NCBI GenBank assembly: GCA_027100635.1
Contig: JAMOOQ010000019.1
Location: forward strand, 1-49,970
Length of the DNA stretch: 49,970 bases
Source: Campylobacteraceae bacterium
GTDB lineage: Bacteria > Campylobacterota > Campylobacteria > Campylobacterales > Sulfurovaceae
Reading direction: 5' to 3'
Part shown: positions 1-7,766 of the stretch, piece by piece
Layout: each line of letters starts with the position of its first letter
Position numbering within the stretch: the first letter of the stretch is position 1
Made by a program: the position numbers and the translations under genes
The notes under the pieces: generated by a model
Database searches by the model: none
Told to the model about the DNA's origin: nothing
What the model saw: the letters and a program-made list of their open reading frames with translations, nothing else

Positions 1-59
1 CCATCAATTACTAATATCTCATTTTTAATTCTATTTTTTATCTCATTTTTTATATTCAA
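1..59 (-). CDS. metH: probable methionine synthase MetH, first 19 codons only (cut by window edge)
   Basis: Reading the minus strand from a TTG at 59 gives an open frame to the window edge. It ends in KNEILVIDG, which matches the start of the homocysteine-binding domain of cobalamin-dependent methionine synthase (family consensus about LVLDGAMGT). An AAGGT ribosome site (67-71, minus strand) lies 7 nt before the TTG, and an in-frame stop just upstream excludes a longer start. MetH transfers a methyl group from methyltetrahydrofolate to homocysteine in the cytoplasm. The gene has the same direction as murE but is separated from it by about 350 bp of repeats, so it probably has its own promoter. 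With so few residues the call is an inference. Another homocysteine S-methyltransferase is the main alternative. Confidence 0.5.
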   Translation of the reverse strand, partial: MNIKNEIKNRIKNEILVID

Positions 60-192
60 AATTTAAACCTTATATTACGATTGTGTTAATTATAACATAA
101 AAATATTTTACTAATAATATGTAATATGAATATCTAACTCACTACTTACATTTAATATTTAGTTTATTAATAAGAACAGGAGACTCACAATG

Positions 193-231
193 GATACCCT
201 ACGGCTAATCAGCATTTTGTAGGGGCAATCC
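193..231 (+). repeat. GTAGGGGCAAT-type dispersed repeat, copy 1
   Basis: Contains CTACGGCTAATCA followed a few bases later by TTTTGTAGGGGCAAT. The same two blocks in the same order occur on the opposite strand at 45307-45375. The spread of two diverged copies in intergenic DNA marks this as a dispersed repeat of unknown function. Confidence 0.65.
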
Positions 232-250
232 CAATGCATCCCCATCCCCC

Positions 251-360
251 AAAATAAAATAAGGTTTTTTGGGGACGAGATAGCTTCAGCCTCTCCCTAA
301 TATACGGAACTAAAGCACCGTATCCACCAAAAGCATAATAATCTTTAATTTATTGGTATT
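251..360 (+). repeat. MITE-like hairpin element, diverged copy A
   Basis: Shares GGGACGAGAT, CTCTCCCTAATATACGGA and a CCAAAAGCATAATAATC-like block, in this order, with 26794-26904 and with the inverse of 49402-49504. The ends are more diverged than in the other two copies. A second partial copy follows at 363-395. Confidence 0.65.
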
Positions 361-362
361 GG

Positions 363-395
363 GCTTTAGTCTCTACCTAATATACGAAGTTAAGG
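363..395 (+). repeat. partial second MITE-like copy next to murE
   Basis: CTTTAGTCTCTACCTAATATACGAAG repeats, with changes, the centre of the copy at 251-360. It stops about 12 bp before the murE stop codon, so the repeat abuts the 3' end of murE. Confidence 0.5.
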
Positions 396-407
396 TCATC
401 TCAGTTC

Positions 408-1706
408 CTATGACTTTTGTGTTTTTAGTAATGCTCTTACAACTTCTCTATCGTCATAAGGATATTTTACCCCTGAAATCTCTTGATATGGTTCATCGCC
501 TTTACCCAATATCATCAATACTTCATTATCTTCTAGCTCTTCTATTGCTTGATTTATTGCATAAGTTCTATCTATCATAGCTCTTGTCTTTTGTTGGTTT
601 TCAATTCCTGAGAGTATCTGTTTTATTATATCTTCTGGTTTTTCATCTCTTGGATTATCGCTTGTTACATAAACTTTTTTTGCAAATTTAGCTGCTACTG
701 ATCCCATTCTTGCTCTTTTTGTAGTATCTCTATCTCCACCAGCACCAAAGACCACAGATATATCTTTATCTTTTACACTATCTAAAACTTTTACCATCCC
801 ATCAGGAGTATGAGCAAAATCAACAACAATCATTGGGTTATGGCTAACAACTTCCATTCTTCCAGATACCCCTGCAAAATTACCAACAACATCACAAACC
901 TCTTGTATTGATTTTTTGGTAAGCATTACACAAGAGCCAATTGATGCCATTAGATTAAATAAATTAAATAGCCCTATCATTGGAGAATCAAATTCTGCTT
1001 GATTTGAAAGATGTTGAACAGATGCCACAATTGAATTATCTAAAGAGAATGCCTGAACTTTAAAAGTTGCAGGTTCATCAACACCATAACTCATAGCTCC
1101 GATTGGATTATATTTTAAATTTTTAATATCATCTTTATTTAATAATTTAGGGCAATCATCAGCAAAAAAACTACTTTTAACCCTTCTATACTCTTCAAGA
1201 GTTTTATGATAATCAAGATGGTCACTCGTTATATTTGTGTGAACCTTAAGGGCAAATTTTAGACCCTCTATACGATTTTGAGCTATTGCGTGAGAGCTTA
1301 CTTCCATAATAAAATATTTAGCATTTAACTCTTTAGCTTTTTTAATATTTAAGATAGTTTCAAAAATTGATGGAGTGGTCATACTTCTATCTTCTATCTT
1401 TTTATCATCAACAAAAAATCCTCGTGTTCCTTGAAGTGCAGGGGCTTCATCTAAATCAATCAAAATAGAGTATATTCCAGCTGTTACAGTAGTTTTTCCA
1501 TTTGTCCCTGTCACCCCAACCACTTTAATATCATCAAGTGACCAATATTTTATAAGTTCTTGTGGAGTGATAAAACTTGGTTTATTATCAAGCTTCTCAT
1601 AATATTTACTATTTTGTGCCGTTTTTAAAAATAGTGTTTCATTATTAATATCTGTAGTATTATCGCTTAGGTAGTTAAAGTTATCTTTTATAAATTCAAT
1701 TTTCAT
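408..1706 (-). CDS. murE: UDP-N-acetylmuramoyl-tripeptide synthetase MurE (meso-DAP adding)
   Basis: Cytoplasmic Mur ligase that adds meso-diaminopimelate to UDP-MurNAc-L-Ala-D-Glu using ATP, in peptidoglycan precursor synthesis. The ATP-binding loop GTNGKT is at residues 67-72 and a TTPS substrate block is near 108. DNPRDE near residue 355 carries the DNPR motif typical of DAP-specific rather than lysine-specific enzymes. The protein has 432 residues against roughly 490 in E. coli; the shortening is in the N-terminal UDP-binding domain, as is usual in Campylobacter relatives. Its start overlaps the stop of the preceding gene by 4 bp, so the two are translationally coupled. The order NifU-like / conserved small protein / murE is also known from Campylobacter jejuni. 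Confidence 0.95.
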   Translation of the reverse strand: MKIEFIKDNFNYLSDNTTDINNETLFLKTAQNSKYYEKLDNKPSFITPQELIKYWSLDDIKVVGVTGTNGKTTVTAGIYSILIDLDEAPALQGTRGFFVDDKKIEDRSMTTPSIFETILNIKKAKELNAKYFIMEVSSHAIAQNRIEGLKFALKVHTNITSDHLDYHKTLEEYRRVKSSFFADDCPKLLNKDDIKNLKYNPIGAMSYGVDEPATFKVQAFSLDNSIVASVQHLSNQAEFDSPMIGLFNLFNLMASIGSCVMLTKKSIQEVCDVVGNFAGVSGRMEVVSHNPMIVVDFAHTPDGMVKVLDSVKDKDISVVFGAGGDRDTTKRARMGSVAAKFAKKVYVTSDNPRDEKPEDIIKQILSGIENQQKTRAMIDRTYAINQAIEELEDNEVLMILGKGDEPYQEISGVKYPYDDREVVRALLKTQKS

Positions 1707-2284
1707 ATATCTTCTTTGTTTAATAATTTATATAATTTAAGAATATCTTGGTCTGCTTGAAATATAGTATTAGTATTATCAAGATAATCTATTGCCATTT
1801 GTGAAAAATCATTTTGAATTAACAGAGTGATAAAAGCTATAAATTCACTTTTGCTTGTAAGTATAACTTTTGTAGAAAACATAACATCCTCAAAAGCTCT
1901 TTTAAAACTACCTCTATCTTCTATAAGAATCAAAAATTCATCATATTTAATACCATCTTCAAAATCAGCTTGTTTCTCCATAGGCTTTAGTAAAATTTCA
2001 TAAAGTTTATTTTTTGAATCATCTATATTTTGAATTAAATCATTAATTATCTTATCAGCATCTTTATTTTCACTTTTCATAACTTGATAATAATCAAATA
2101 AAGCATGAGCTTCATCTGCGTTATCATTGCCCAAATCACTTAAAAATACACCAACTCTTGCCTCTTTAAGAGTAGGATCTTCATTGAGAACTAATCCATA
2201 ATCTCTAAGTGCTTCATCAAATTCACCTGTCAAAAATTTAGTCTCTGCTCGATTTAATAACTTTTTAGTTTTTCTTAAACTCAT
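1703..2284 (-). CDS. conserved TPR-like protein between nifU-like gene and murE
   Basis: 193 residues, predicted cytoplasmic, with no signal peptide or membrane segment. Residues about 5-75 look like two tetratricopeptide-type helical hairpins (paired A-x-x-x-F/Y patterns such as AETKFLTGEFDEALRDYG). The rest is acidic and helical with no motif I recognise. It starts 2 bp after the NifU-like gene ends and overlaps murE by 4 bp, so it sits inside a tightly coupled operon. Proteins in this position occur in other Campylobacterota without an assigned role. A scaffolding role is plausible for the TPR fold but nothing in the sequence proves it. Confidence 0.85.
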   Translation of the reverse strand: MSLRKTKKLLNRAETKFLTGEFDEALRDYGLVLNEDPTLKEARVGVFLSDLGNDNADEAHALFDYYQVMKSENKDADKIINDLIQNIDDSKNKLYEILLKPMEKQADFEDGIKYDEFLILIEDRGSFKRAFEDVMFSTKVILTSKSEFIAFITLLIQNDFSQMAIDYLDNTNTIFQADQDILKLYKLLNKEDI

Positions 2285-2286
2285 AT

Positions 2287-2565
2287 TTATCCTAATTGGT
2301 CTAATTTATCTTCCCATCCTAATGGTACACTCATAACTGTTATTTCAGGATGAATAAGCGTTTTTATCTGTCTCTCAACACCAAATTTAATAGTTGTTCC
2401 AGAACTTGCACATCCAATACAAGCACCTTGAAGTTGCACAAATACAACAGCATCTATTATATCAATCAATTTTATATCTCCACCATCAAGCTTTATAGAT
2501 GGTCTTACTTTATCTATTACACTAAGTACTGCTGGTCTTAACTCTTCATCTGTAAATGGAATCAA
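2287..2565 (-). CDS. NifU-like Fe-S scaffold domain protein
   Basis: 92-residue stand-alone NifU C-terminal (Nfu) domain. It carries the diagnostic CxxC (C49 and C52, in GACIGCASS) and the RPSIKLDGGDI block typical of the family. Such proteins hold and pass on [4Fe-4S] clusters in the cytoplasm, which fits a cell that must load many clusters, for example into the complex I encoded downstream in this window. The gene lies 34 bp after the SUI1-like gene and 2 bp before the TPR-like gene. The N-terminal IscU-like domain of full-length NifU is absent, so this is a carrier rather than the main assembly scaffold. Confidence 0.92.
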   Translation of the reverse strand: MIPFTDEELRPAVLSVIDKVRPSIKLDGGDIKLIDIIDAVVFVQLQGACIGCASSGTTIKFGVERQIKTLIHPEITVMSVPLGWEDKLDQLG

Positions 2566-2599
2566 AAAAATCTCCTAAGGTTAAATTAGATATATTATA

Positions 2600-2935
2600 T
2601 CACTTTTGTTTAAATTTAAACCCTATTCTTTGTAGATTCTCTCTTAATTTAACCTCTATATCCCCTTGAAACTCCATTTTTTCATCTTTAAGTGTGCCAC
2701 CAACTCCCATACTTTTTTTTAACTCTTTTAAAATTGATTGTAGTTCAGATTTAGGCATATAAAAAGGTTGTACAATAGTTACCATCTTGCCTCGTCTCTT
2801 CTCTTTTGCAAAATGTAATCTATGTTCAGATTTTTCTCTAAGGGGTTCTTTTTTAACTTTTTTTGGCTTAGTTTTATTGTCACTACTCCAATTATCTCCA
2901 AAATTTGCACCCATTTCAAATAGATTTTTATTCAT
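2600..2935 (-). CDS. SUI1/eIF1-family translation factor (YciH-like)
   Basis: 111 residues. The C-terminal two thirds (about 40-110) match the SUI1/eIF1 fold: a basic RGKMVTIVQPF strand, then a helix, then MGVGGTLKD and IEVKLRENLQRIGF, where family members have KGGTLKD and QGD blocks. The first 40 residues are lysine-rich and probably flexible. Bacterial YciH-type proteins bind the small ribosomal subunit and influence start-site fidelity; the exact role here is inferred from the family. It is spaced 13 bp from the methyltransferase gene and 34 bp from the NifU-like gene, in the same operon. Confidence 0.85.
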   Translation of the reverse strand: MNKNLFEMGANFGDNWSSDNKTKPKKVKKEPLREKSEHRLHFAKEKRRGKMVTIVQPFYMPKSELQSILKELKKSMGVGGTLKDEKMEFQGDIEVKLRENLQRIGFKFKQK

Positions 2936-2948
2936 AATTTTTCCTTTT

Positions 2949-3782
2949 TTAATCCCTTAAACTCTTAGCATTTGGATTTATTTTAATTTTATGAGGCATA
3001 TCAACAAGTTCAATATCATTCAAAAGTTTAGGTGAAGCGATAGTTGAGCTTCTAATATGTTTATCTTCATATAAAAATAGATTAAAGCCATTTTCATACA
3101 GAGCTAATCGTGTGGCTAAAGATATAGAATATGTTGTTACAACTCCATCATCTTTAATAATATTTTTAATATCTCTAAAAAATTCTCTAGTCCAAAGGGT
3201 AGGATTATTTTGTGGGCTAAAAGCATCTTGATAAACTATATCAAACTTCTCTTTTAATTTAGGAATACTATCTCTTGCATCTCCAATTAAAATCTCTATC
3301 TTATATTTATCATCTTGATATTTTTGAGTCTCACTTAGGCTAATAATTATATCTTTAAACTTATCAAATTCTTTTGGATAATCAAAATCTTTAAGTGAGT
3401 TTATAAGCTCTAAGTCAAATTCAGGTGAGATTATCTCTACTCTTATATCTAAATTGTTTTTTTCTATATAATATAAAGTTGCTAAAGTATTATATCCTAA
3501 ACCATAACAGATATCTAAAATTCTAATAGTTTTTTTATCTTGTTGATATTTAAATGCAGGGATTATATGTTTATATAAAGATTCACTAAATGCACCATCT
3601 TTGGTTGAGTGGTAATGTTCATTAAACTCATAAGAAAAGAGAGTTTTGCTAGAATCTAATGTTTTAACTATCTCTTTTCTACTATATATCTTGCAAAATT
3701 TATCGGAGGTGATGGCTTTAACCTCACTAAAACTAAAAGGTGGAGCTGAAGCACCACTTCCGAGTTTACCCTTATGAGTCAT
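2949..3782 (-). CDS. MnmC-like (DUF752) SAM-dependent methyltransferase
   Basis: 277 residues. A Rossmann methyltransferase core begins with ILDICYGLGYNTLA (about residue 95), and the catalytic block VYQDAFSPQNNPTLW is typical of the MnmC methyltransferase domain (MnmD). In E. coli that domain completes 5-methylaminomethyl-2-thiouridine at the tRNA wobble base. The C-terminal FAD oxidase domain of E. coli MnmC is absent, so this is the stand-alone type. The ATG at 3782 lies 3 bp after the preceding stop with no strong ribosome site. Residues 1-15 (rich in G, S, A, P) do not look conserved, so a later start is possible. tRNA modification is inferred from the family. Confidence 0.8.
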   Translation of the reverse strand: MTHKGKLGSGASAPPFSFSEVKAITSDKFCKIYSRKEIVKTLDSSKTLFSYEFNEHYHSTKDGAFSESLYKHIIPAFKYQQDKKTIRILDICYGLGYNTLATLYYIEKNNLDIRVEIISPEFDLELINSLKDFDYPKEFDKFKDIIISLSETQKYQDDKYKIEILIGDARDSIPKLKEKFDIVYQDAFSPQNNPTLWTREFFRDIKNIIKDDGVVTTYSISLATRLALYENGFNLFLYEDKHIRSSTIASPKLLNDIELVDMPHKIKINPNAKSLRD

Positions 3783-3785
3783 TTT

Positions 3786-4091
3786 TTATACACCAATCTC
3801 ATCAAGCTCTTTAAATTTAAATGCTTCAATAATATCTTCTATGGTTTTCTCTTCACGAACAACTAAAACCATCATCCCATCTTCCATAAATTCCATATAA
3901 CTTTCAAATTTATTCTCTAAAATGATAAAATCTATCCAATCTTCACCTGTTGCTTTTCTATTATCAAAAAACTTTACAGACTTAATTACACCATTATTAA
4001 AATCTACTAAAGCCCATTTTACTACAGAGAAAATTCCGATAACTTCTGATTTTTTCTCATCAGTTCCATTAACTGGAATTAAAATAAACAT
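3786..4091 (-). CDS. small conserved protein, possibly NifX/NifB-like fold
   Basis: 101 residues, acidic, no signal peptide. The pattern of a short strand (FILIPVNG), a WALVDFNNGVI strand pair, a helix and a late VLVVREEKTIEDIIEAF segment resembles the dinitrogenase iron-molybdenum cofactor biosynthesis (NifX/NifB C-terminal) fold. No metal-binding residues stand out, so the match is only suggestive. It sits 9 bp after luxS and 3 bp before the mnmC-like gene, evidently in one transcript. I do not assign a function. Confidence 0.6.
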   Translation of the reverse strand: MFILIPVNGTDEKKSEVIGIFSVVKWALVDFNNGVIKSVKFFDNRKATGEDWIDFIILENKFESYMEFMEDGMMVLVVREEKTIEDIIEAFKFKELDEIGV

Positions 4092-4100
4092 CTCTACCCT

Positions 4101-4604
4101 TTACTTAATTAACGATAAATCTAATATTAGCTTTTTGTTGCTCATTGTACCTATTTTAGCTTTTAAAACTGTTTTAGCAATACTTTTTGCATCTTTAAGT
4201 GAATGCATTTTATATGTTCCACATTGATAAATATTAAGCTCAGGGATATCTGATTGTTTTTTTACTTTTAAAACATCTTTCATAGAGTTTTTCCATGCTT
4301 TTACAACTTCTTCTTTTTTAGGAGTTCCAAGCAGAGACATATAAAATCCTGTTCTACACCCCATTGGAGATATATCAATAATTTCAACTTTTTTACTGTT
4401 TAAATGCTCTCTCATAAATCCAGCAAAAAGATGCTCTAGTGTATGGATTCCTCTTGATGATAAAATATCTACATTTGGCTGACAAAATCTTAAATCAAAA
4501 ACTGTAATATTATCTCCACTTGGAGTTTTCATCTTTTTTGCAACTCTCACTGCTGGTGCATTCATTCTTGTATGGTCTACTGTAAAACTATCTAATACTG
4601 GCAT
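4101..4604 (-). CDS. luxS: S-ribosylhomocysteine lyase LuxS
   Basis: 167 residues, full length. It cleaves S-ribosylhomocysteine to homocysteine and DPD, the AI-2 precursor, in the activated methyl cycle. The metal ligands are visible: H54 and H58 in HTLEH and C128 in QCGTYKMHS. The catalytic cysteine is C83 in MGCRTGFY. An AAGGA ribosome site lies just before the ATG. The homocysteine produced is the substrate of the probable metH at the left edge of the window. It starts 46 bp after yeiH and is 9 bp from the next gene, so it belongs to the minus-strand operon that runs to murE. Confidence 0.97.
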   Translation of the reverse strand: MPVLDSFTVDHTRMNAPAVRVAKKMKTPSGDNITVFDLRFCQPNVDILSSRGIHTLEHLFAGFMREHLNSKKVEIIDISPMGCRTGFYMSLLGTPKKEEVVKAWKNSMKDVLKVKKQSDIPELNIYQCGTYKMHSLKDAKSIAKTVLKAKIGTMSNKKLILDLSLIK

Positions 4605-4650
4605 ATTTATCCTTTTTATCTGTATTATAGCAGATTAATGTTTCAAAATA

Positions 4651-5718
4651 TTATAATATTATAGTACAAACTAATTTAGTTATCACAAATCCACCAACTA
4701 CAAGCCATATAAACATACCTAAAGCAGTATAAACAGGGGCTAATCCTAAACCTTTAAATTTAGCAAATCTAGTTCCCATTCCAAGGGCGGTCATTGCCAT
4801 TGTAAGTAAAAATGTGTCTATTTCATTGATAGTATTTACAATATTCTCTGGCACTAAATTAAGTGAGTTAAATCCTGCTACAAATATAAAATATACGGCA
4901 AACCAAGGTATAACAAGTTTTACGGAACTGCTATCTCCACCCTCTTTTTTGGCACTATAGCTTAGATAAAATCCTAAAACTATAAGCATAGGGGCAATCA
5001 TAATGACTCTTGTCATTTTGACAATTACGGCATTATTTGCCATCTCAATAGGAGCATTTGGGATAGAAAATGGTACGGCTACAACTTGTGCTACTTCATG
5101 TATTGTCCCACCTACATATATACCAAATTGGCTAGGGGTCATATGTAAAAATCCTGTAGAAGGTTCAATTATTGCTGAGTATAAAACAGGATATAAAAAC
5201 ATTGATATTGTTCCAAACAGAACTACCATAGATACGGCAATGGCAGTTTTATGCCCCTCTGCTTTAAGCACTGGTTCAGTTGCTAATACTGCTGCTGCTC
5301 CACATACTGAAGCCCCTGAAGCAGTTAGCATAGAGGTATCTTTTTCCATTCCAAAAACTTTAAATCCTAGCCAAGTTCCTAATATAAATGTGGTTGATAA
5401 CATAATAAGAGATACTAAAAATCCCTCCATACCAACTTCTGCAATTTGCTGGAATGTAATCCTAAATCCATATACTACAATTGCAAATCGTAAAATCTTT
5501 TTACCAGAAAATACTATTCCAGTTTCCCACTCTGATGGGATATGATTGTGTAGAGTATTTGCATAAAATATTCCCATTACTATACCTATTACAAGAGGAG
5601 ATAATCCTAAAGATGCAATATATGATAAAGAAGCTATATATGTTGCTGCCATTGCAAATATAGAGACAAAGAAAATACCTCCCATTGTACCTTGACGATT
5701 TTTAGCTGAAAAAGCCAT
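4651..5718 (-). CDS. YeiH/UPF0324-family putative anion (sulfate) exporter
   Basis: 355 residues with about ten predicted membrane segments, an inner-membrane protein. The N-terminal GIVMGIFYANT, the GASVCGAAAVLATEPVLKA block and the GTIHEVAQVVA segment are characteristic of the UPF0324/YeiH family, for which sulfate export has been proposed. A minus-strand TATAAT (complement of 5761-5766) lies 43 bp upstream and a GGAAA ribosome site precedes the ATG. A LysR regulator is divergently encoded across 132 bp, the arrangement seen for yeiH/yeiE in enterobacteria. That suggests the regulator controls this gene. The transported substrate is inferred from the family and not shown by the sequence. 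Confidence 0.88.
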   Translation of the reverse strand: MAFSAKNRQGTMGGIFFVSIFAMAATYIASLSYIASLGLSPLVIGIVMGIFYANTLHNHIPSEWETGIVFSGKKILRFAIVVYGFRITFQQIAEVGMEGFLVSLIMLSTTFILGTWLGFKVFGMEKDTSMLTASGASVCGAAAVLATEPVLKAEGHKTAIAVSMVVLFGTISMFLYPVLYSAIIEPSTGFLHMTPSQFGIYVGGTIHEVAQVVAVPFSIPNAPIEMANNAVIVKMTRVIMIAPMLIVLGFYLSYSAKKEGGDSSSVKLVIPWFAVYFIFVAGFNSLNLVPENIVNTINEIDTFLLTMAMTALGMGTRFAKFKGLGLAPVYTALGMFIWLVVGGFVITKLVCTIIL

Positions 5719-5760
5719 ATTTTTCCTTTTTAGTTCAATTTTTTTGATAATTTATAAGAA

Positions 5761-5815
5761 ATTATACTATTTTTTTGATATACTTGTAAAATAAATAAAA
5801 TATCTTATATAGATA
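5761..5815. promoter_or_regulatory. divergent promoter region with candidate LysR operator
   Basis: The complement of 5761-5766 is a TATAAT box for the yeiH-type gene. The palindrome TATCTTATATAGATA (5801-5815) lies 35 bp before the regulator's ATG and is a candidate binding site for it. It does not fit the strict T-N11-A spacing, so the operator call is tentative. Confidence 0.45.
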
Positions 5816-5850
5816 AATTAATTTTATATTTAATTAAAGAAAGAGAAAAA

Positions 5851-6750
5851 ATGAAAATTACACTTAGACAAATTGATATATTTTTAAATGTTGTAGAGAC
5901 TGGACATTTAACTAAAGTTGCAAAATATATGAAATTGAGCCAATCTGCTATATCTATGTCAATTAAAGAATTAGAAAATATTTTAGGTCATAAACTATTT
6001 GATAGAATTAATAAAAAACTAATATTAAACGAGACAGGAAGAGCATTTCAAAAAGAGATATATCCTATCTTTAAGAAATTAAGAGATATTGAATATGAGT
6101 TTAAAAATTCAATTAATAAAGGGATAATTCGTGTAGGTGCTAGTACTACAATTGTTGATTATCTTATGCCGTCAATAATATGCAAATATATGAGTAATTA
6201 TCCTGATGTTAAAATTACTTTAAAAGAGGGCAACAGTAAAGAGATTGCTACTCTTATTAAACGAGGAGAGATTGATATAGGATTTATAGAGGGTATCATT
6301 AATGATCCTGAAGTTATAAAAGAGACAATCGCAGTCGATGAACTGATTGTTGTAAGTGCTGATAAAAGCTTATCAAAAAACTATTTTATAGATGGAATAT
6401 CAACAAGAAGATGGGTTTTAAGAGAAGAGGGAAGTGGCACAAGAGAGGTATTTCTAAACTATATAAAAAATAGTGCTAAAGATTTAAATATATTTTTGGA
6501 GCTTGGTCATACAGAATCAATTAAAAGTATTCTTCTAAATCATCAATGCTTAACATGTATATCTAAAATATCTGTACAAAAAGAGATAGAAGAAAAAAAA
6601 TTAATAGAGGTAAAAGTAAAGAACTTTAAATGTGAAAGAGACTTTTTAATGATATATCATAAAGACAAATATCATAGTGAGTTATTTGAAAAATTTGCAT
6701 ATTTTGCAAAAAGTATGATGATATCTACTCTCAAAGATATTAAAAAGTAG
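5851..6750 (+). CDS. LysR-family transcriptional regulator
   Basis: 299 residues, usual LysR length. The N-terminal winged helix-turn-helix (residues 1-60) shows the typical LTKVAKYMKLSQSAISMSIKELENILG pattern split across its two helices. Residues about 90-290 form a periplasmic-binding-protein-like effector domain (IRVGASTTIVDYLMP; ISTRRWVLREEGSGTRE). The RREEGSGT-like loop resembles regulators of the CysB/CbbR/YeiE group that sense small anions. Divergent placement next to the exporter suggests it regulates that gene and itself. The effector is unknown. Its stop codon lies inside the hairpin shared with the convergent NosL-like gene. Confidence 0.92.
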   Translation: MKITLRQIDIFLNVVETGHLTKVAKYMKLSQSAISMSIKELENILGHKLFDRINKKLILNETGRAFQKEIYPIFKKLRDIEYEFKNSINKGIIRVGASTTIVDYLMPSIICKYMSNYPDVKITLKEGNSKEIATLIKRGEIDIGFIEGIINDPEVIKETIAVDELIVVSADKSLSKNYFIDGISTRRWVLREEGSGTREVFLNYIKNSAKDLNIFLELGHTESIKSILLNHQCLTCISKISVQKEIEEKKLIEVKVKNFKCERDFLMIYHKDKYHSELFEKFAYFAKSMMISTLKDIKK

Positions 6751-6766
6751 GATTAAATCCTACTTT
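6744..6766. terminator. bidirectional terminator shared by convergent genes
   Basis: Perfect 10-bp inverted repeat AAAGTAGGAT / ATCCTACTTT with a 3-base loop (TAA). It contains the stop codons of both the LysR gene (+) and the NosL-like gene (-). A-rich and T-rich flanks on either side fit a two-way Rho-independent terminator. Confidence 0.75.
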
Positions 6767-7215
6767 CCTATCTTAATAACTCTTTTTGTTACCTCTTTAA
6801 AGTCTATTATCTCTTGACCTTTTTTAATTGAATTTTTTGTTTTATGTGCTGAAAATCCATAAGCCATTGGAGTTATATTTTCCGTATCATAAAATGCTGT
6901 TCTTGCATCTATCCATTTTCCATTAGATACATCTGTTATCCATATTACTGCTTTATCTTTCCATTGTATTTTCTCTTCCTCAAACCAAAGAATCATACAT
7001 CCAATATCATCAAACATATATTTTTTCCCACTTGCAGGGTCTCTTACTTGAGCTGTATTTTTTCTATCACTTACAACCATAACACATCTCGCACACATAT
7101 CTCTATCCCAATGAACTTTAGCAACATCAGTTTTTGATTTTTTTTCACATCCTGTAGAGAAAATTATGAAAATAATACTACTAAAGATAGTTAGTGTAAA
7201 CTTTGTTTTATTCAT
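6760..7215 (-). CDS. NosL-like lipoprotein, putative copper chaperone
   Basis: 151 residues. A lipoprotein signal ends at FSTGC (Cys about 23). The mature part has the NosL core: a Cx2CxM site in MCARCVMVV, AQVRDPASGKKYMFDDIGCMILW, and WIDARTAFY. NosL proteins are periplasmic lipoproteins that bind Cu(I) and help metallate nitrous oxide reductase. No nosZ or other nos gene is in this window, so the client could be encoded elsewhere or be another cuproenzyme. The gene starts 2 bp after the upstream secreted-protein gene and they surely share a transcript. It ends in the bidirectional hairpin at 6744-6766. Confidence 0.85.
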   Translation of the reverse strand: MNKTKFTLTIFSSIIFIIFSTGCEKKSKTDVAKVHWDRDMCARCVMVVSDRKNTAQVRDPASGKKYMFDDIGCMILWFEEEKIQWKDKAVIWITDVSNGKWIDARTAFYDTENITPMAYGFSAHKTKNSIKKGQEIIDFKEVTKRVIKIGK

Positions 7216-7217
7216 AA

Positions 7218-7673
7218 CTAGTTTCCTGATAGTTTAAAACATATAGCTTGGTTAATGTCAAACTGAAATAGATTAGATTTTGATTTAGAACTAAGATAAA
7301 TATATCTTATAGTAATTTTAGCATCCATAAATCTTTTAGACGATTGACAAACTCCTCTTGTTACAGCCTCTTTCATTCTTAAATGATCCTCTTTTTGAAC
7401 AGCCATATCACTTTTTGCACCTGTATTTATTTCAAAAGTATATATTATATTTGCTTCTTCTGAATCAACTTTAGTAAGTTTCGTATATTTATCAATCTCT
7501 TGAGGAAGATTCTTTGAGAGTTCTTCCGCTACAAGTTTTGAAATCTCTTTATTTTGAGACTTTAACTGCTCTGGTGATACATCTTGATTTTTGATTGGCA
7601 GTGGTGAATTTGCCAAAATAGACTGAGTGGATAATAGACCTATGATAAAAGTTAAAAATAAATTTTTAAACAT
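7218..7673 (-). CDS. secreted protein of unknown function, coupled to NosL-like gene
   Basis: 151 residues. A signal peptide (MFKNLFLTFIIGLLSTQSILA, cut before NS) predicts export to the periplasm. The mature part is polar, with two cysteines (GVCQSS and QAICFKL) that could form a disulfide. The pattern TRGVCQSSKRFMDAKITIRYIYLS followed by LFQFDINQAIC resembles small periplasmic proteins that lack assigned function. It precedes the NosL-like lipoprotein by 2 bp, so a role alongside metal delivery is a reasonable guess from context only. The minus-strand promoter overlaps that of ppk in the 93-bp divergent gap. Confidence 0.8.
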   Translation of the reverse strand: MFKNLFLTFIIGLLSTQSILANSPLPIKNQDVSPEQLKSQNKEISKLVAEELSKNLPQEIDKYTKLTKVDSEEANIIYTFEINTGAKSDMAVQKEDHLRMKEAVTRGVCQSSKRFMDAKITIRYIYLSSKSKSNLFQFDINQAICFKLSGN

Positions 7674-7699
7674 AATGTTCCTTTAATAAAATATAAAGA

Positions 7700-7735
7700 A
7701 ATTATACATTAGTTTATATCAATTTTGATATAATA
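7700..7735. promoter_or_regulatory. divergent promoters for ppk and the secreted-protein/NosL pair
   Basis: Plus strand: TATAAT at 7729-7734 points to ppk and places the transcript start near 7741. Minus strand: the complement of 7701-7706 is TATAAT, about 28 bp before the ATG at 7673. The plus-strand box overlaps an ATG at 7737, which is why the downstream ATG at 7767 is preferred for ppk. Confidence 0.55.
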
Positions 7736-7766
7736 TATGAATATAAGTTTAATTAAAGAGGTAGTA

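Larger units (their letters stand above)
60..407. other. gene-free stretch holding dispersed repeats
   Basis: About 350 bp between the metH start and the murE stop with no convincing gene. Positions 60-180 are plain AT-rich DNA, probably the metH promoter region. Positions 193-231 carry a GTAGGGGCAAT-type repeat and 251-395 carry one diverged and one partial MITE-like copy, listed separately. Confidence 0.7.

Noticed and set aside
353-580. Plus-strand open frame opposite the end of murE
   Set aside because: It lies antisense to a certain murE, overlaps a repeat, and its leucine-rich product is a shadow of the AT-rich opposite strand.
5003-5545. 180-codon plus-strand open frame
   Set aside because: Entirely antisense to the yeiH-type gene, with no ribosome site and no recognisable product.
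6760-7215. A nos (nitrous oxide reduction) cluster
   Set aside because: Only NosL-like genes are present; no nosZ, nosD, nosF or nosY was found on either strand of the window.
7737-7766. Upstream ATG for ppk
   Set aside because: It sits only 3 bp after the -10 box and has no ribosome site. The ATG at 7767 has both the site and the family's normal N-terminus.
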